DNA of 64,000 nucleotides from Akanthomyces muscarius. Taxonomy: Eukaryota > Ascomycota > Sordariomycetes > Hypocreales > Cordycipitaceae. The DNA is taken from NCBI RefSeq assembly GCF_028009165.1, contig NC_079242.1:1922001-1986000 (forward strand), in the 5' to 3' direction. Within the stretch, counting starts at the first letter, position 1. Every line of letters starts with the position of its first letter. The notes below the pieces were generated by a model. The model was not told the DNA's origin. It did not search any database and saw only the letters and a list, made by a program, of their open reading frames with translations. Positions 1-11,687 of the stretch are shown here, one piece after another. Position numbers and translations under genes: made by a program.

Positions 1-2340
1 TTCAGTGGTCCGAAGAGCAAAAAATGCGCTAATTGGCCAGGTGCAAAGGCCTAAACAGAGCCCAAGCTCGCCAAGAATGCGGGAAATTACTGGTGCATAC
101 AAGTGCCTCCTTGCTTTTCTGCGCTGCAAAAGTAATACGAGCGTCCGTCTGACGGCGGACCTTGTTTTGTGTGCCTGACGGGAGCGAGAGCTGCACTAGC
201 ACGCATCAGGCAAGGTGTTGATGCATGGCCACGCCTGGAATTGGGCGTCCAGCCACTCACAGGCCTCTGGAGCCCGGGCCATCTACAGGACGGTTTCGAG
301 ATTTCCAGCGGACCCATCTGCCGACTTTTAGTGGCTGCCAGTGCTGTGTTTCCAGTGGCCAGCGGGGAGGTCCATGATGCATGCACCAGCGCCATTCCAG
401 CTCTAGCTCTCTACTGGCCACTGCAGGCTGGACCTAAAAGCAGAACAATGAAAAAGAAAGGGCAAAAATAGTAAATAAATAACACAGATTATCTGCCTAC
501 TGATAGTTGCACACAGACCAGTGTTTGTTGTTCAAACACACGCACGCACAAGCATCGCTTAGCAACACCGTGCCATTTCATGTGCTGGCTGGGTTGGCAG
601 CGCAGCGTTCGACCTGTATGATGATCATAGGTAAACTTTATAAAAAAATTGGCATGAACCACTGTCAACAAGCCGTCAACAAGTTGACAGTGCTGGTCAG
701 GCCCTTTTTGTAGAGGGGGCTCGGGCCTCTGAGAGAGGGCGAGGAACTTTAAAAGCCACCAATAAACAGTCTTGGTGGTCTACCAGTACTTATCGTCAGC
801 TATCCGCTGAGAGAACTTGACAAAATCCGCCACCTACCAGCACGGAAAAATATGTTCTACAAGAGATGAATGTCAATCAAACGAAACTACAGGCAAGCAT
901 ACACGGTCGCAGAATGTTCCAAACCAAAGATACGTCTCTGTACTACCGTAACATCATGAAGTGCAGTGGCGTAGTGCTCTCGCCTAATATCATCATCTGT
1001 CATCTCGTGCCCTCTTCACTCACCCTCAATATCACCAGGCATTCGAGAGACGATGCATCAACTGGGAAATACCCCTTCCTTCTTCAGTCTTTCTGCGTCC
1101 TTTGCCGAGGCGCCCTTGTAAGCTGTGCCCTGTAGACCGCGGCCCCTTCGTGGCACCGTCAACACTTCCCTTGCCCAACCTCCATCTGCCCTTGCCTTAG
1201 CCTACCCGCCCATGTCATCGCCGCTGCTTTGCGACTGCATACTCCTGCATGGTGCATCAAGCACGGCCCTGCGGCTCTCGTCGGTGGTGTTTTTCTCCGT
1301 TGTTTTCTTCTTTGCGTTTTTTGACCGCCTGCTCATCTGAACTTGTGTTTCCTGCAGCATATGTCAGGGGCGACAAGCACAAACCCCAAGAGAAACGCAA
1401 TACCACCAAGGCGATCAAGTCGGGCCTCTTGCACTTCCTTTTTCCCCTCTTCTTCTCCCCGTGTAGACCCATGTACCGACACAATCGGAGCATGGACAGC
1501 CTCCTGACAACGTCCGTACAAGCGCCAGCTTTCTTCCACACCTAACGGTATGGCCATCACCGCCACTACCTGAGCCACCCGTCGCACCACCAAGAAAGTG
1601 CGCCGTCCATCATCGTACCACCACCGATATTTGTGTCCAATTGCATTCACTGTTGAAATGATTGAACCACGAACAGGTTCTCAGGTGTTGCGCATGTCTA
1701 TGCCATTTGCTATACACAAACTATATACGAATACCAAGCTCATTCGTTTCATCAGCTCCAGTTTCCCCCATTCATGGCCCCAATAAAATATCAAACGGTC
1801 ATAACCCTGCATATCCATTCTTACTCTGTAGGTGGTCATAGATTCTTTGTTTCTTCCGTCTAATCTGGGCCATCAAAATCGATGATCGTAAACATAATGT
1901 TATCCCCGGCATCTGGCCATCGTCCGGCCGACGCCTTCACATTCCAGACACAAACCTTCGATGGTGTCCCACCACCTGCTTCCTCATGCGCCATGTACCG
2001 ACGCAATATGTAAATAACGCAATTGCTCCACCGCCTTCGTCATGTAGCCTACTTAGAATAGCAATCGGATACGTTCAGTGCACTTCGATTGCAGAAACGC
2101 CGGTCTGTACACCCGTCTGTAACAACTATCGTCCTCTCATCGCGTATAATTTGAGTGCCACTTAATGCATAGAGGCTGCCTGCGACAAATGCTGCGGCTG
2201 GCATCTGGGATGGACTCGCCAGACTCGTGGTATCGCCCTGCACTGGCCTGGGTATATGTTCGTTCGGTGTTCGGCTTTTTTTGCGACACTAAGTCCAGGC
2301 GTAGAAGCCTAGACCTCGTGCCTCTTCCTATCGCACAAGT
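1..2340. other. Gene-free left end
   Basis: No reading frame here looks like a conserved protein. The open frames are short, overlap on both strands and lack recognisable motifs or a consistent splice pattern. The stretch from about 1,000 to 1,900 is rich in C and T, as fungal 5' leaders and promoters often are, so it could be upstream sequence of a gene outside the window. The last part, next to 2,341, is the 3' flank of the LCL3 gene. I see no tRNA, repeat array or transposon remnant. Confidence 0.5.
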
Positions 2341-3190
2341 CTACTCGCCATCATTGCCAGAGTATCGACTCTTGTACGCGCGTGGGCTCTCAAACTCGCT
2401 GGCGCTGCCGGACCACATGCCCAGCTTCTTTCTCTTGGCCTTAGCTTCCGCCTTTTCATATACGCTTCTCAGGCCGCCGAACTCAGCGCCCGATTTTGCT
2501 TCGTATGTCGTCGCCAGTCCCCGCTTGACGAGCTCCAGTCCAACGTTGCGGCGCGTCAGGAACCGCCAGACGTAAACGGTCGCGACGACGCGGCTGTACT
2601 GGTCGCGTTTATAGATGTGCGCCCGCACGTTTCGATGTAGTATGTATTCCGTCAACCATTTCATGGCCTCGTCCGCGTAAGGTTGCGCTGGTCGTCCGAA
2701 GTGGGCTCCTTCCGGCGCGTCGATTCCAGCGAGTCGAATAGAGATCTGTTTTAGCGGCGAGACGTTATCAGCGACGAGGCGGTGCGTGGTAATTGTCCCT
2801 GTATTTACTTACCGTGCGATCCTTGAGCTCTCTTCGTTTTTCAGGCACCTTTCGTAGCCAGCCCCAGCCTACAGCTCTGCCACCAGGAGTGTGAAATAGG
2901 TGAAAGCCGTCACCGTCGCCGACGCTCGTCACGCGGCCAAACAGCGTCTTCTTGCGAAATGCAGACTGCTTGATGAATGCCGCGCCAGGTATTCGTCGCA
3001 GGTAGTTTGCGTAGAGCTGCAGCGCGCCAAGGCCGACTAGCGACGTGATTACTACCGGCGCCCATTGTTTTGCCGCGTCGAACGGGCTCGCGACCTCGCC
3101 TAGCGACTTGTCCCATTCAATCGGCCGCCGCTTGTCGCTGGGTTCGGGCTTGTCACGATCCGGCGGTGAGGATCCAAACGGCCATACCAT
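2341..3190 (-). CDS. LCL3: LCL3-type membrane-anchored staphylococcal-nuclease-like endonuclease
   Basis: Two exons on the minus strand, 3190-2813 and 2745-2341, give about 260 residues. The intron has donor GTAAGT, branch CTGATAAC and acceptor ACAG, and is phase 0. The start is an ATG opening MVWPFGSS. A single hydrophobic segment lies near residues 42-63 ([20 protein letters not shown]). The SNase fold follows, with [11 protein letters not shown] near residue 85 and, at the start of exon 2, [16 protein letters not shown], the hallmark of this family. The charged C-terminal half ([17 protein letters not shown]) is also typical. Family members are fungal, membrane-tethered and predicted to be calcium-dependent nucleases; in yeast LCL3 is mitochondrial. 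The biological role is poorly known. Family assignment is firm; activity is inferred. Confidence 0.93.
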
Positions 3191-3788
3191 CTTCTATCGC
3201 GACCCGTAGGTCGGTCTCTTCAATTCGCAGGCGATGTTGTTGGCACTTGAGAAAATGATGGCTTGTGATCGGAGCGTTGTAATTCAGAACGGTTCCACTT
3301 GATCGGCTGGCACAAACAGGGGTCCCAACCCCGGCAAAGTGTCAATTTGAAAGATAAAATAATGGGAAAATTATACACGAACATCTTTGACCCCCAGTGA
3401 CTGCCCTAATACCCGCACCAGGCATTATCCTCACCTTCTGCCCGTAAGATCTGAAAACAACTATTCATATAAGGCTACAGGGTAGTAGCTGAGCCCCTAC
3501 CGACAAGTGGGATGGCACACCATGACACCATAAGCGAACAGGGTCTCGTTCTAGCCTGCGCTAATCAATTGCAGAGATGTCTAGGAGCTAGCCTGGCAAA
3601 ATCGACTGACGAGCATAAATTGCAAGGGACACATTTTAACAGGGAGGGGAGGATATGTAGCTACTGTCAACAGTGTTTATTTTGTGGCGGAAGGAGTTCC
3701 GGTGGCCATATGTACCGTCTACAATACTGGGAAATGCGCTGAAAATTTCGCAATATATCGAAACCAAAACTGCCCATTTAGTCTGAAC
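3191..3788. promoter_or_regulatory. LCL3 upstream region and ARC35 3' flank
   Basis: This holds the promoter side of LCL3 (minus strand) and the downstream side of ARC35 (minus strand). I see only short AT-rich patches and no conserved coding frame, tRNA or clear repeat. Confidence 0.4.
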
Positions 3789-4965
3789 CTAACCTTGTAC
3801 CTTGAAAGATCTTCCAGTCGCGGTCTTGCGTTCGCGCTCCTCGTTCTCGGGTCGCGCCCGGCGCAGAACTGCTTGCCATTAGTATTCTTGAGCAGCATTG
3901 ATACACCTACAAGAAACGCACCTTGGAGAAAATCAGCGGTCCTCTTGCGCATACGCGAGTGAATGTATGCCTTGGAGGCCTTGATATGATAGTGGAAGTA
4001 GTCTCGGAATGTTTGAATGTGCGAAATAACCTGCTCCATTCTTTGAGGGGTAAGATGCATGGGAAAAAGGACTAAAATTGTTAGCATTTGTCTTTATACA
4101 GAAAAGATATACCCACCAAATGTGACGTAGCCAATCTCGCCAGTGCCGGTGCTCTTAACACCAGGTACACCCTGAAGCTCCAAGGGCGGGTCGGTGCGGA
4201 AGAGCACCTGGGGCGCATTCTGAATAGCACGTCTTCGCGCATCCACGAACTCTTGAATAAAGACTTTGCCGAAAACCCGATCAGTCTCTTCGCGGAATAC
4301 TGTGCTAAATATGACGGTGACGTGGTCGTGCGCCGCCTTGACATAGATGGCCTCCTCCTCGCGGTAGTGAATAGCCTTGACCTGGCCGCCGTGTAGGATA
4401 TCCTGTGGCGCCTCCTCTGATGTGAACTTCGCGGCCTCTTCCTTGAGCTTGTAGTGTTCTTCGTAGGCTTGCTCGAGCGGCGCAGCCATGGCGTTACGCT
4501 TGAGTAGCGCAAACTTGAGGGCCAGCGCATCGCGTTCCTCTACAGCAACTGTAAGCGAATTGCACCTGAAAAGAAATGTGTGGTGGATCTGAAGAGCAAT
4601 CTACTAACCCTTTCCTTCCGGCAAGTTCTCCAGGTCGATCAAGACAGAAAAGTCATAGCCGGCTTCAACTGGGCAGATGTAATCTCCGTACTCTCTTTGC
4701 AGAACCTGCTCAGCACCATACTGAACAAGATCCGCGAAGCATCTTATTTGAAGCGAAAGGAGAATCTTGGTTTTCGTTTCGGGCAGGGTCGAAATGTGAA
4801 ATGTAACACCGTCGAAGTCGGATACTGTCTGGTCAATGGAGGCTGGCGGGGCTCTGCGCACTGGTTAGAGAAAGCTGGTACGAATTCGAGGACGCAATCG
4901 TACCCAGAGAACCGCTCGGTCAAAACCGATTGGATAAGGACGTTTTGATAATCGAGAAGAAGCAT
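3789..4965 (-). CDS. ARC35: Arp2/3 complex 34-kDa subunit (ARPC2/p34-Arc)
   Basis: Five exons on the minus strand: 4965-4904, 4853-4609, 4548-4117, 4071-3922 and 3868-3789, about 322 residues, the usual length of the family. The protein begins [20 protein letters not shown]. It continues with the conserved middle ([20 protein letters not shown], then [11 protein letters not shown]) and the C-terminal helix region ([20 protein letters not shown]). The junctions restore [15 protein letters not shown] and [16 protein letters not shown], both family-typical. Introns are 45-60 nt with GCTAAC-like branch sites. ARPC2 and ARPC4 form the core of the Arp2/3 complex, which nucleates branched actin at endocytic patches and hyphal tips. 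The gene is divergent from UTP12, with 255 bp between the starts. Confidence 0.95.
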
Positions 4966-5220
4966 CCTGGTGTTTGCTCTCTGTGATGCCGGAGTTGGTC
5001 GTCTTAACGGAGCTGGTAGCTCTTGACGTCTCCTGGTGGGGCAGGAGGGGAGACTCACGTCAACCACCAGCCGCAGTCAGCCACGTGACGCAGTCGCGGG
5101 TGCTTTAGAAACTAATCGATAAGCCAAAAAAAAAATCCCACTTAGACCTTTGTAGCCCGGAGTCGAACTTTTTAGCGATGATCTTTAGTAAGGACCAATT
5201 GCGATCAGACAATACTCATA

Positions 5221-8155
5221 ATGGTTAAATCGTACTTGTATGTGAGAGACGAGAATCTTTGCAAATTTTTTCACTGACAGAGACTTTAGGAAGTACGAGC
5301 ATGCCAAAGCTTTTGGCGTGGTCGCCTCGAGCACCTCAAACATTGTCTGGATTGCGAATGATCGAACCGGCACAGGCGTTGGCCAAGCTGTTGTCGCCGC
5401 GAACGAGGAGGTTCTCTGCTGGGATATTAAGAAGGGAGAACTTCTGAGCCGTTGGCGCGATGATAGATGCACTGTTCCCGTTACCTGCATCGCGCAGAGT
5501 CAAACCGACAAGGACGTTTTTGCTGTCGGCTACGAGGACGGCAGCATTCGCCTTTGGGACAGCAAAATCTCTACCGTCATTGTGAACTTCAACGGGCACA
5601 AATCCGCCATCACGAAACTCGTTTTCGATAAATCCGGAATACGACTTGCAAGCGGATCGAAAGACACCGACATTATCATATGGGATCTCGTTGCTGAAGT
5701 CGGCCAATTTAAGCTGAGGGGGCACAAAGATCAAGTTACTGGTCTGCGGTTCATCGAGCCAAACACTGAGGTACAAGATGAGGATGGGTCTCGTGCAATG
5801 GTATTGGATGGTGAAAAAAGCTCGGACGGCTTCTTATTGACTACCGGCAAAGACTCGCTGCTGAAACTTTGGGACCTTTCCTCTCGACACTGTATCGAAA
5901 CCCATATCTCGCAAACTAATGGCGAATGTTGGGCTCTCGGAGTTTCTCCCGGCCTTGATGGCTGCATCACGGCCGGAAACGACGGAGAGATGAAGGTCTG
6001 GTCTCTTGACGTTGAGGGCCTAGCTGCCAGTGCTGGCAGAGTTGACGTCGCTGCTATGAAGTTTGTTACCGGCCGTGGAACGCTACATCGTCAAATCAAG
6101 GATCGAGCCGTTGAAGTTGAATTTCACCCCAAGAAGGAATATTTCGCCGTTCACGGCTCAGACAAGGCTGTGGAGATCTGGCGCATGAGAAGCGAAGCCG
6201 AAGTCAAGAAGGGCCTTGCGCGTAAACGACGCAGGCGTCGTGAGAAGCAAAAGGACGCCAAGCAGGACGAACAAGAAGCTGAAGAAGACGAAGCAGCTGT
6301 AGATGTTGCATCGGCAGATATTAGCGACGTCTTTGTTCAGTACGTTGTGGTTAGAACAGGAGGAAAGCTGCGCTCCGCTGCCTGGGCTCTACCCACCGGA
6401 CAAAAAGATCTTCATATCCTTGTTGGCACCACAAACAATCAGCTGGAATATTTTAACGTTCCTTCGAAAGAGAAGAGCGAAAAGAAGCTGAAGCAAGATA
6501 TTCCCGATTATACACGAGCCCTCTCAGTCGATCTTCCGGGCCACCGGGCGGACATCAGAGCCCTCTCACTTAGCTCTGACGATAAGATGTTGGCAACCGC
6601 TGCAAACGGATCTTTAAAAATATGGAACATCAAAACACAGGCTTGCATTCGAACCTTTGAATGCGGATATGCTCTGAGCTGCGCGTTTTTGCCTGGGGAC
6701 AAAGTCGTCGTGGTTGGAACTAAGAGTGGCGAGCTGCAACTATTTGACGTTGCTTCGGCTGCTCTTCTCGATAGCGTCGATGCCCATGAAGGCGCCATTT
6801 GGTCGTTGAACGTTCACCCGGATGGTCGCTCTGTGGTGTCTGGCAGTGCCGACAAGTCAGCCAAGTTCTGGGACTTCCGCATAGTCCAAGAAGAAGTTCT
6901 TGGTACCAAGAGGACAACTCCTAAGCTGAAACTCGTACATTCAAGAACACTCAAGGTCTCGGATGATATCCTCTCCCTCAAATTTTCTCCAGATGGAAAA
7001 TACATCGCTGCCGCTCTCCTTGACAACACAGTCAAGGTGTTCTTTGTCGACTCCCTCAAATTATATCTTAACCTCTACGGCCACAAACTGCCCGTGCTCA
7101 GCATGGACATATCATACGATAGCAAGCTGATCGTCACAAGCTCGGCGGACAAGAACATTCGCATTTGGGGTCTGGACTTTGGTGATTGCCACAAGGCTCT
7201 ATTTGGTCACCAAGACAGTATTCTGCAGGTTGCATTTGTGCCGCACAACTCAGACAGCAACGGCCACCACTTTTTCAGCAGCAGTAAAGACCGTACAATT
7301 CGCTACTGGGATGGCGACAAGTTTGAGCAGATTCAGCGTCTCGATGGCCACCATGGTGAGGTCTGGGCGATGGCTGTAAGCCACACTGGCAATTTCCTCG
7401 TCAGTGCTAGCCACGATAAGAGTATCCGCGTTTGGGACGAAACGGACGAACAAATCTTCCTCGAAGAAGAGCGCGAAAGGGAGATTGAGGAGTTATACGA
7501 AAGCACCCTGACCACATCCCTTGAGCGAGACGAAGATGCGGCCGACGCCAACGGCGAATTTGGTGCTGCCAGCAAGCAAACCACGGAGACGTTGATGGCC
7601 GGAGAGCGGATAGCAGAGGCGCTGGATCTGGGCATGGCAGATCTGAACCTCATGAAGGAGTATGAGCAAGCAAAGGAGAGCAACCCCAACGCCCCCGCCC
7701 CTCAACGACACATCGTCTTTATGGCCCTCGGCAACATCACAGCGGAGGCGTACGTCCTATCGGTGCTTCAAAAGATCAAGGCTGCTGCTCTGCACGATGC
7801 CTTGCTGGTGCTGCCTTTCGCGTCCGTACCCATGCTCTTCACATTTCTCAATATATTCGCCATGCGGTCAATGAACATTCCGCTCACGTGCCGCATCCTC
7901 TTTTTTATGCTCAAGACGCACCACAAGCAGATTGTGGCGAGCCGGGCCATGAAGACCATGCTGGACGGCATCCGTGCGAATCTGCGCGCGACGCTCAAGA
8001 AGCAAAAGGACGAGATGGGATTCAACCTGGCCGCCCTCAAGGTGGTGGGCATGCAGATTCGTGAAAACAGCATCAAGGACTACGTGGACGACACGTGGGA
8101 GGAGGAGAACCAAGAAAGAAGCGCAAAGAAGCGTGGATTTGTACATGTAGCATGA
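5221..8155 (+). CDS. UTP12: U3 snoRNP WD40 protein UTP12/DIP2 (WDR3)
   Basis: A 17-nt first exon (5221-5237) encodes MVKSY and is joined to 5281-8155 to give about 963 residues. The join yields MVKSYLDFRKYEHAKAFGVV, matching the family start. Two seven-bladed WD40 propellers follow, with many motifs such as SGSKDTDIIIWD and SASHDKSIRVWDE. A basic then acidic low-complexity linker interrupts the first propeller region (near RKRRRRREKQKD). The C-terminal helical Utp12 domain starts at about residue 800. The protein is a UTP-B subcomplex subunit of the small-subunit processome and acts in the nucleolus in 18S rRNA maturation. The shared 255-bp upstream region with ARC35 suggests a bidirectional promoter. 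Confidence in identity is high; the tiny first exon is inferred from splice signals. Confidence 0.95.
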
Positions 8156-8785
8156 GTAAGGCGTTGACATGAAAATTACCTTTGTTTGGGACTGGGATAC
8201 ATCTGCTTGATTATGAAAGCAAACTTTCTGAATACATCTGCAGTAGAGTAGGGGTATATTCCATTTTTGCCAATATACCAAATCTTTGCACTATGAGCCC
8301 CTTCGCATAGCTGTCAGGCAAGTCAAGGCTCTCTGCTGTCAAGTAAGTTACCTGAAAAAGAAGGATGTTTGAATGAATTACAATAGGAAGAGTTGGACCA
8401 TGCTCTGCGAGAAAGCCCTTGCTAGCCACTAATGAGTCGCGCCGGGAGGCGGCTTTAGCGGCGCATCCCCGTGCCCCTGTAAAGCTACCCACCTACAGTG
8501 GACAGGTGCAAGTTTAGCGCTCCTGGTGGCGTTCGCGATGCCCCGGTTAAACTTCGCCGTCGCGCCGCACCTCCCCTGGATCTGAGACTTTACACCTCCG
8601 TACTTCTCTATCAAGAAAAATCGGCAGCATAACCGCGCAGGCTTTGGCGGACCCGAGGAACGGGCTATCTGACTGTCTAGCCCCGGAGAAATGATGTGAG
8701 GCGCGCCTACTGCTCCTACCGCACATCTGAGCACCAACCGCGCCATTGGTCTTCGTGCCTACCCAAGGCCGAACCGAAGGTCACC
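8156..8785. promoter_or_regulatory. UTP12 3' flank and kinase upstream region
   Basis: About 630 bp between two plus-strand genes. It presumably contains the UTP12 terminator and the kinase promoter and leader. The kinase frame stays open upstream as far as a GTG at 8696, but that part has no family similarity and the first ATG is at 8786. No other feature is visible. Confidence 0.4.
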
Positions 8786-11371
8786 ATGATGGCCTCATTG
8801 CAGGTCCGAGGCCCGGACTACTCGGCCACCAAGCAAAAGGCATTCGAAGACGCCAAGAAGATGCAAAAAGCAGTTCTAGAGGCGTGCAAGAAAACCGGCA
8901 AGGATATTCCCCAGTACCAGTTGTCAGAGCTCATCGGCAAGGGAAGCTTTGGCCGCGTCTACAAGGCCAAGTCCCTCGCCTCAGGACGCCTCGTCGCCGT
9001 CAAGATCATCGACATTGAGGAGAGCGACACTGTCAATCCCAAATTAGCTGATACCTACAGCGACCTCATCAAGGAAATCAACGCGCTGCAGCGACTCAGC
9101 GACAGCGGCGCCAGGAACATCAACCATGTCATCGAAGCATTGCCCGTCGGACAGTCTATGTGGATGGTGACTGAGTACTGCGCTGGAGGAAGTGTCGCTA
9201 CACTCATGAGACCTACCGCCCCCGGAGGCTTGCAGGAGAAATGGATCATCCCTATCCTTCGTGAGGTAGCCGAGGCCATTCACTGGGTGCACAGCCAGGG
9301 CATTATTCATCGAGATCTCAAGTGCGCCAACGTTCTCATCACAGAAGTTGGCGATGTTCAGCTTTGCGATTTTGGAGTTGCTGGCGTAATTGAGACCAAG
9401 TTCGACAAACGCACAACGTTTATCGGTACACCTCACTGGATGGCGCCCGAGCTTTTTGATGAAGGAGCTTCATATGGTACCGAAGTCGACATCTGGGCTT
9501 TCGGATCCATGATCTACGAAATCGCCTCTGGGTTGCCTCCAAATGTCGCATTTGGGATGGACTTTTCGAAACTCGGCACCCACCTACAACAACATAGCCC
9601 TCGCCTGGATGGCGAATACTCTACCGGTCTGAAGGACCTGGTCGCATACTGCTTGCAACATGATGCCAGCAAGCGACCAACCATTGAGCAAATTCAGCGC
9701 CACAGATATATACTACATACCGAAAAGGAGTATCCAACAACAGGCCTCGCACACTTGGTCCGGGCTTTCAAGCTCTGGGAGGCTCAGGGTGGCGACCGCC
9801 GCTCACTTTTCTCAGCCGGCGGCGCACAGGGTTTGGCTGACCTTTCACCTGCCGCCATGGCAAATGAAGAGTGGAATTTTAGCACCACAGCAGCCTTTGA
9901 TCAGCAGGTTATGAATGACGGCGACGCGCAGGATGTGTATGATGTGTACGGATCAGACGTCGAGTATGCGCAAGCCGAATTCCTCGATACGGCAAAGCCG
10001 CAGAAGCCGAAGTCGCGGCGCCGACCGCCGCCTCAACAGCTTGCTGCATTCAAAGCACCTTTGGAAAAGGTCTTTGACCCCAATACGCTATCCAGTTACG
10101 ACGACAACTCACGAGCATACTATGGCCGCATGTTTCAGCCACCACCTTCACAGCCTGCAACGGGAGCTGTCGGCAACGGATCGGATTTGCCGCTACGTGA
10201 TGATACTGCGCAACCAACAGACGTACGAGAATCGTTGATTGACTTGGATGCTTCGCTCCATGGAAGCGACCTATCACAATTCGTCGATATGAACACGATG
10301 AGAGCCGGTGAGGTGCGACCTGGTGACTCGCGAGCATCACTCGACTACGAATTCATCGACTCCCATTATACCCAAGGACCTCTTAGCGACCCTGCCGACC
10401 TCAGCGCTAACAACCGGAGGACACAAGATTGGAAGTTTCCTTCTATGGCGGCACCTCCTGCGTCAGCCAACCCCGAAGTATTTCGCTTCCCATTCAACAG
10501 CACCCCTCCCGCGCCCGATTCCGGAGGCGGACGACCAGCACTGGTCCATCGCCCGACGGAACCCGTTTTGCCCTCTGCAGGCTTCCACGATATGGCTGCG
10601 GGCGTGCACGGGCACTTTGACAACCGCGCCTCGGTCGGCTCCTTGATTGATCTCGACATGAGCTTTGCCGACCCCATCATGGACAGCACGCGACCGTCGA
10701 CGTCGCACTCGGACGTGGGATCAATGAGCGGCTCCGAGATGGGCGGCCCCAACAATAACCCCTTTGAGCTGGAAAAGCATGCATCGCTGTACACGATGCC
10801 CGTCTCGACGCGCGAGCCCTCTATCTACGTCTCCGACGAATCCGAGTTCTCCTTTAACGGCGGCCACCACGAGTCCATCAGCACCATCGACGATCGATTT
10901 AGCATGCACAAGCGTGACGTGTCCACCTCGAGCGACCAGCTGAGCGTTAATGGTGGTGGTGGCGGCATGAATGACAATGCTCGGCCCTACTCCCTCAGCG
11001 ACTTTGCCGACACGGACCCCGAGTCCGCGATGCCGCCACCGCAGACGGCCCTAGTTAAACCGCAGCAAGCCAGCGGCGGCTTTCCATCCTCTCGGCCGCC
11101 CAGCCAGTTCCAGCAGCAACAGCAGCAGCAGCAGCGCTCCCTCTCGCAAACCTCATCGACCGACTCGACGGCTGGGTTCCCCGCGCTGCCAAATGCCCCC
11201 GCGCCGCAGGTGCTGCAGGGACAAGCGCATACCGACGCCGTCAAGCACGAACTGCGTCGGATGGCCATGAGTCTCGGCGAGCATCTCAACTTTGCCAACA
11301 ATTACCTATCAAGCCTTCCCATTCGGCGCGGCAGCACGATTCGCATGGAGGCCTCTGGTGATGAGTCGTAG
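8786..11371 (+). CDS. nak1: Ste20/germinal-centre protein kinase, Nak1/POD6/Kic1 type
   Basis: A single exon of 861 residues. I chose the first of two adjacent ATGs (TCACCATGATGG) because the conserved N-terminus MASLQVRGPDYSATKQKAF follows. The kinase domain spans about residues 44-310: glycine loop GKGSFGRVYK, catalytic lysine in VAVKI (K73), HRDLKCANVL (175-184), DFG (195-197) and GTPHWMAPE (214-222). The long C-terminal half is low-complexity, rich in Ser, Asp and Pro, with a short CAG-encoded glutamine run near 11,120 and a conserved-looking helical end (VKHELRRMAMSLGEHL). Fungal orthologues (S. pombe Nak1, Neurospora POD6) act upstream of the NDR kinase Orb6/COT1 in polarised growth and septation. 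Assignment to this GC-kinase branch is from the kinase domain; substrates are not visible. Confidence 0.93.
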   Translation: MMASLQVRGPDYSATKQKAFEDAKKMQKAVLEACKKTGKDIPQYQLSELIGKGSFGRVYKAKSLASGRLVAVKIIDIEESDTVNPKLADTYSDLIKEINALQRLSDSGARNINHVIEALPVGQSMWMVTEYCAGGSVATLMRPTAPGGLQEKWIIPILREVAEAIHWVHSQGIIHRDLKCANVLITEVGDVQLCDFGVAGVIETKFDKRTTFIGTPHWMAPELFDEGASYGTEVDIWAFGSMIYEIASGLPPNVAFGMDFSKLGTHLQQHSPRLDGEYSTGLKDLVAYCLQHDASKRPTIEQIQRHRYILHTEKEYPTTGLAHLVRAFKLWEAQGGDRRSLFSAGGAQGLADLSPAAMANEEWNFSTTAAFDQQVMNDGDAQDVYDVYGSDVEYAQAEFLDTAKPQKPKSRRRPPPQQLAAFKAPLEKVFDPNTLSSYDDNSRAYYGRMFQPPPSQPATGAVGNGSDLPLRDDTAQPTDVRESLIDLDASLHGSDLSQFVDMNTMRAGEVRPGDSRASLDYEFIDSHYTQGPLSDPADLSANNRRTQDWKFPSMAAPPASANPEVFRFPFNSTPPAPDSGGGRPALVHRPTEPVLPSAGFHDMAAGVHGHFDNRASVGSLIDLDMSFADPIMDSTRPSTSHSDVGSMSGSEMGGPNNNPFELEKHASLYTMPVSTREPSIYVSDESEFSFNGGHHESISTIDDRFSMHKRDVSTSSDQLSVNGGGGGMNDNARPYSLSDFADTDPESAMPPPQTALVKPQQASGGFPSSRPPSQFQQQQQQQQRSLSQTSSTDSTAGFPALPNAPAPQVLQGQAHTDAVKHELRRMAMSLGEHLNFANNYLSSLPIRRGSTIRMEASGDES

Positions 11372-11687
11372 GGCGCATAAAGTTGACTGTACAGGCGGAG
11401 AGAGCACCTTCCCCCCCAACCAGTTTGATTTTGCTTAAAATAGGTGTTTCGGTCTTCTCTTCAATTGCGTCGGTAGATTTTGTTACCGGGTCATATTTGG
11501 ATAGATGGGGAGTACACATCGCTGGACGATGGGGGTTGTGAATTTATGGGAAACGAAAACAAGGACAAAAAATAACACTGCGAATGAGAAATGTACAGTA
11601 CGAAGATATGCACAAAGACCAATAGTGGGCTGTATAATTATCCATCTCGATATAAACCAAAACGTAACACGAAATGGCCAGTGACCG
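11372..11687. other. Convergent 3' region, kinase and TEL2
   Basis: About 316 bp between two converging stop codons. It is AT-richer than the genes, as 3' UTRs usually are. No gene or repeat is seen. Confidence 0.4.

Noticed and set aside
5140..5175. tRNA T-arm-like sequence (minus strand GTTCGACTCCGGGCT) followed by a T run
   Set aside because: The 5' half of the T stem does not pair, no A box or acceptor stem lies upstream, and it falls in the short ARC35/UTP12 promoter. Likely coincidence.
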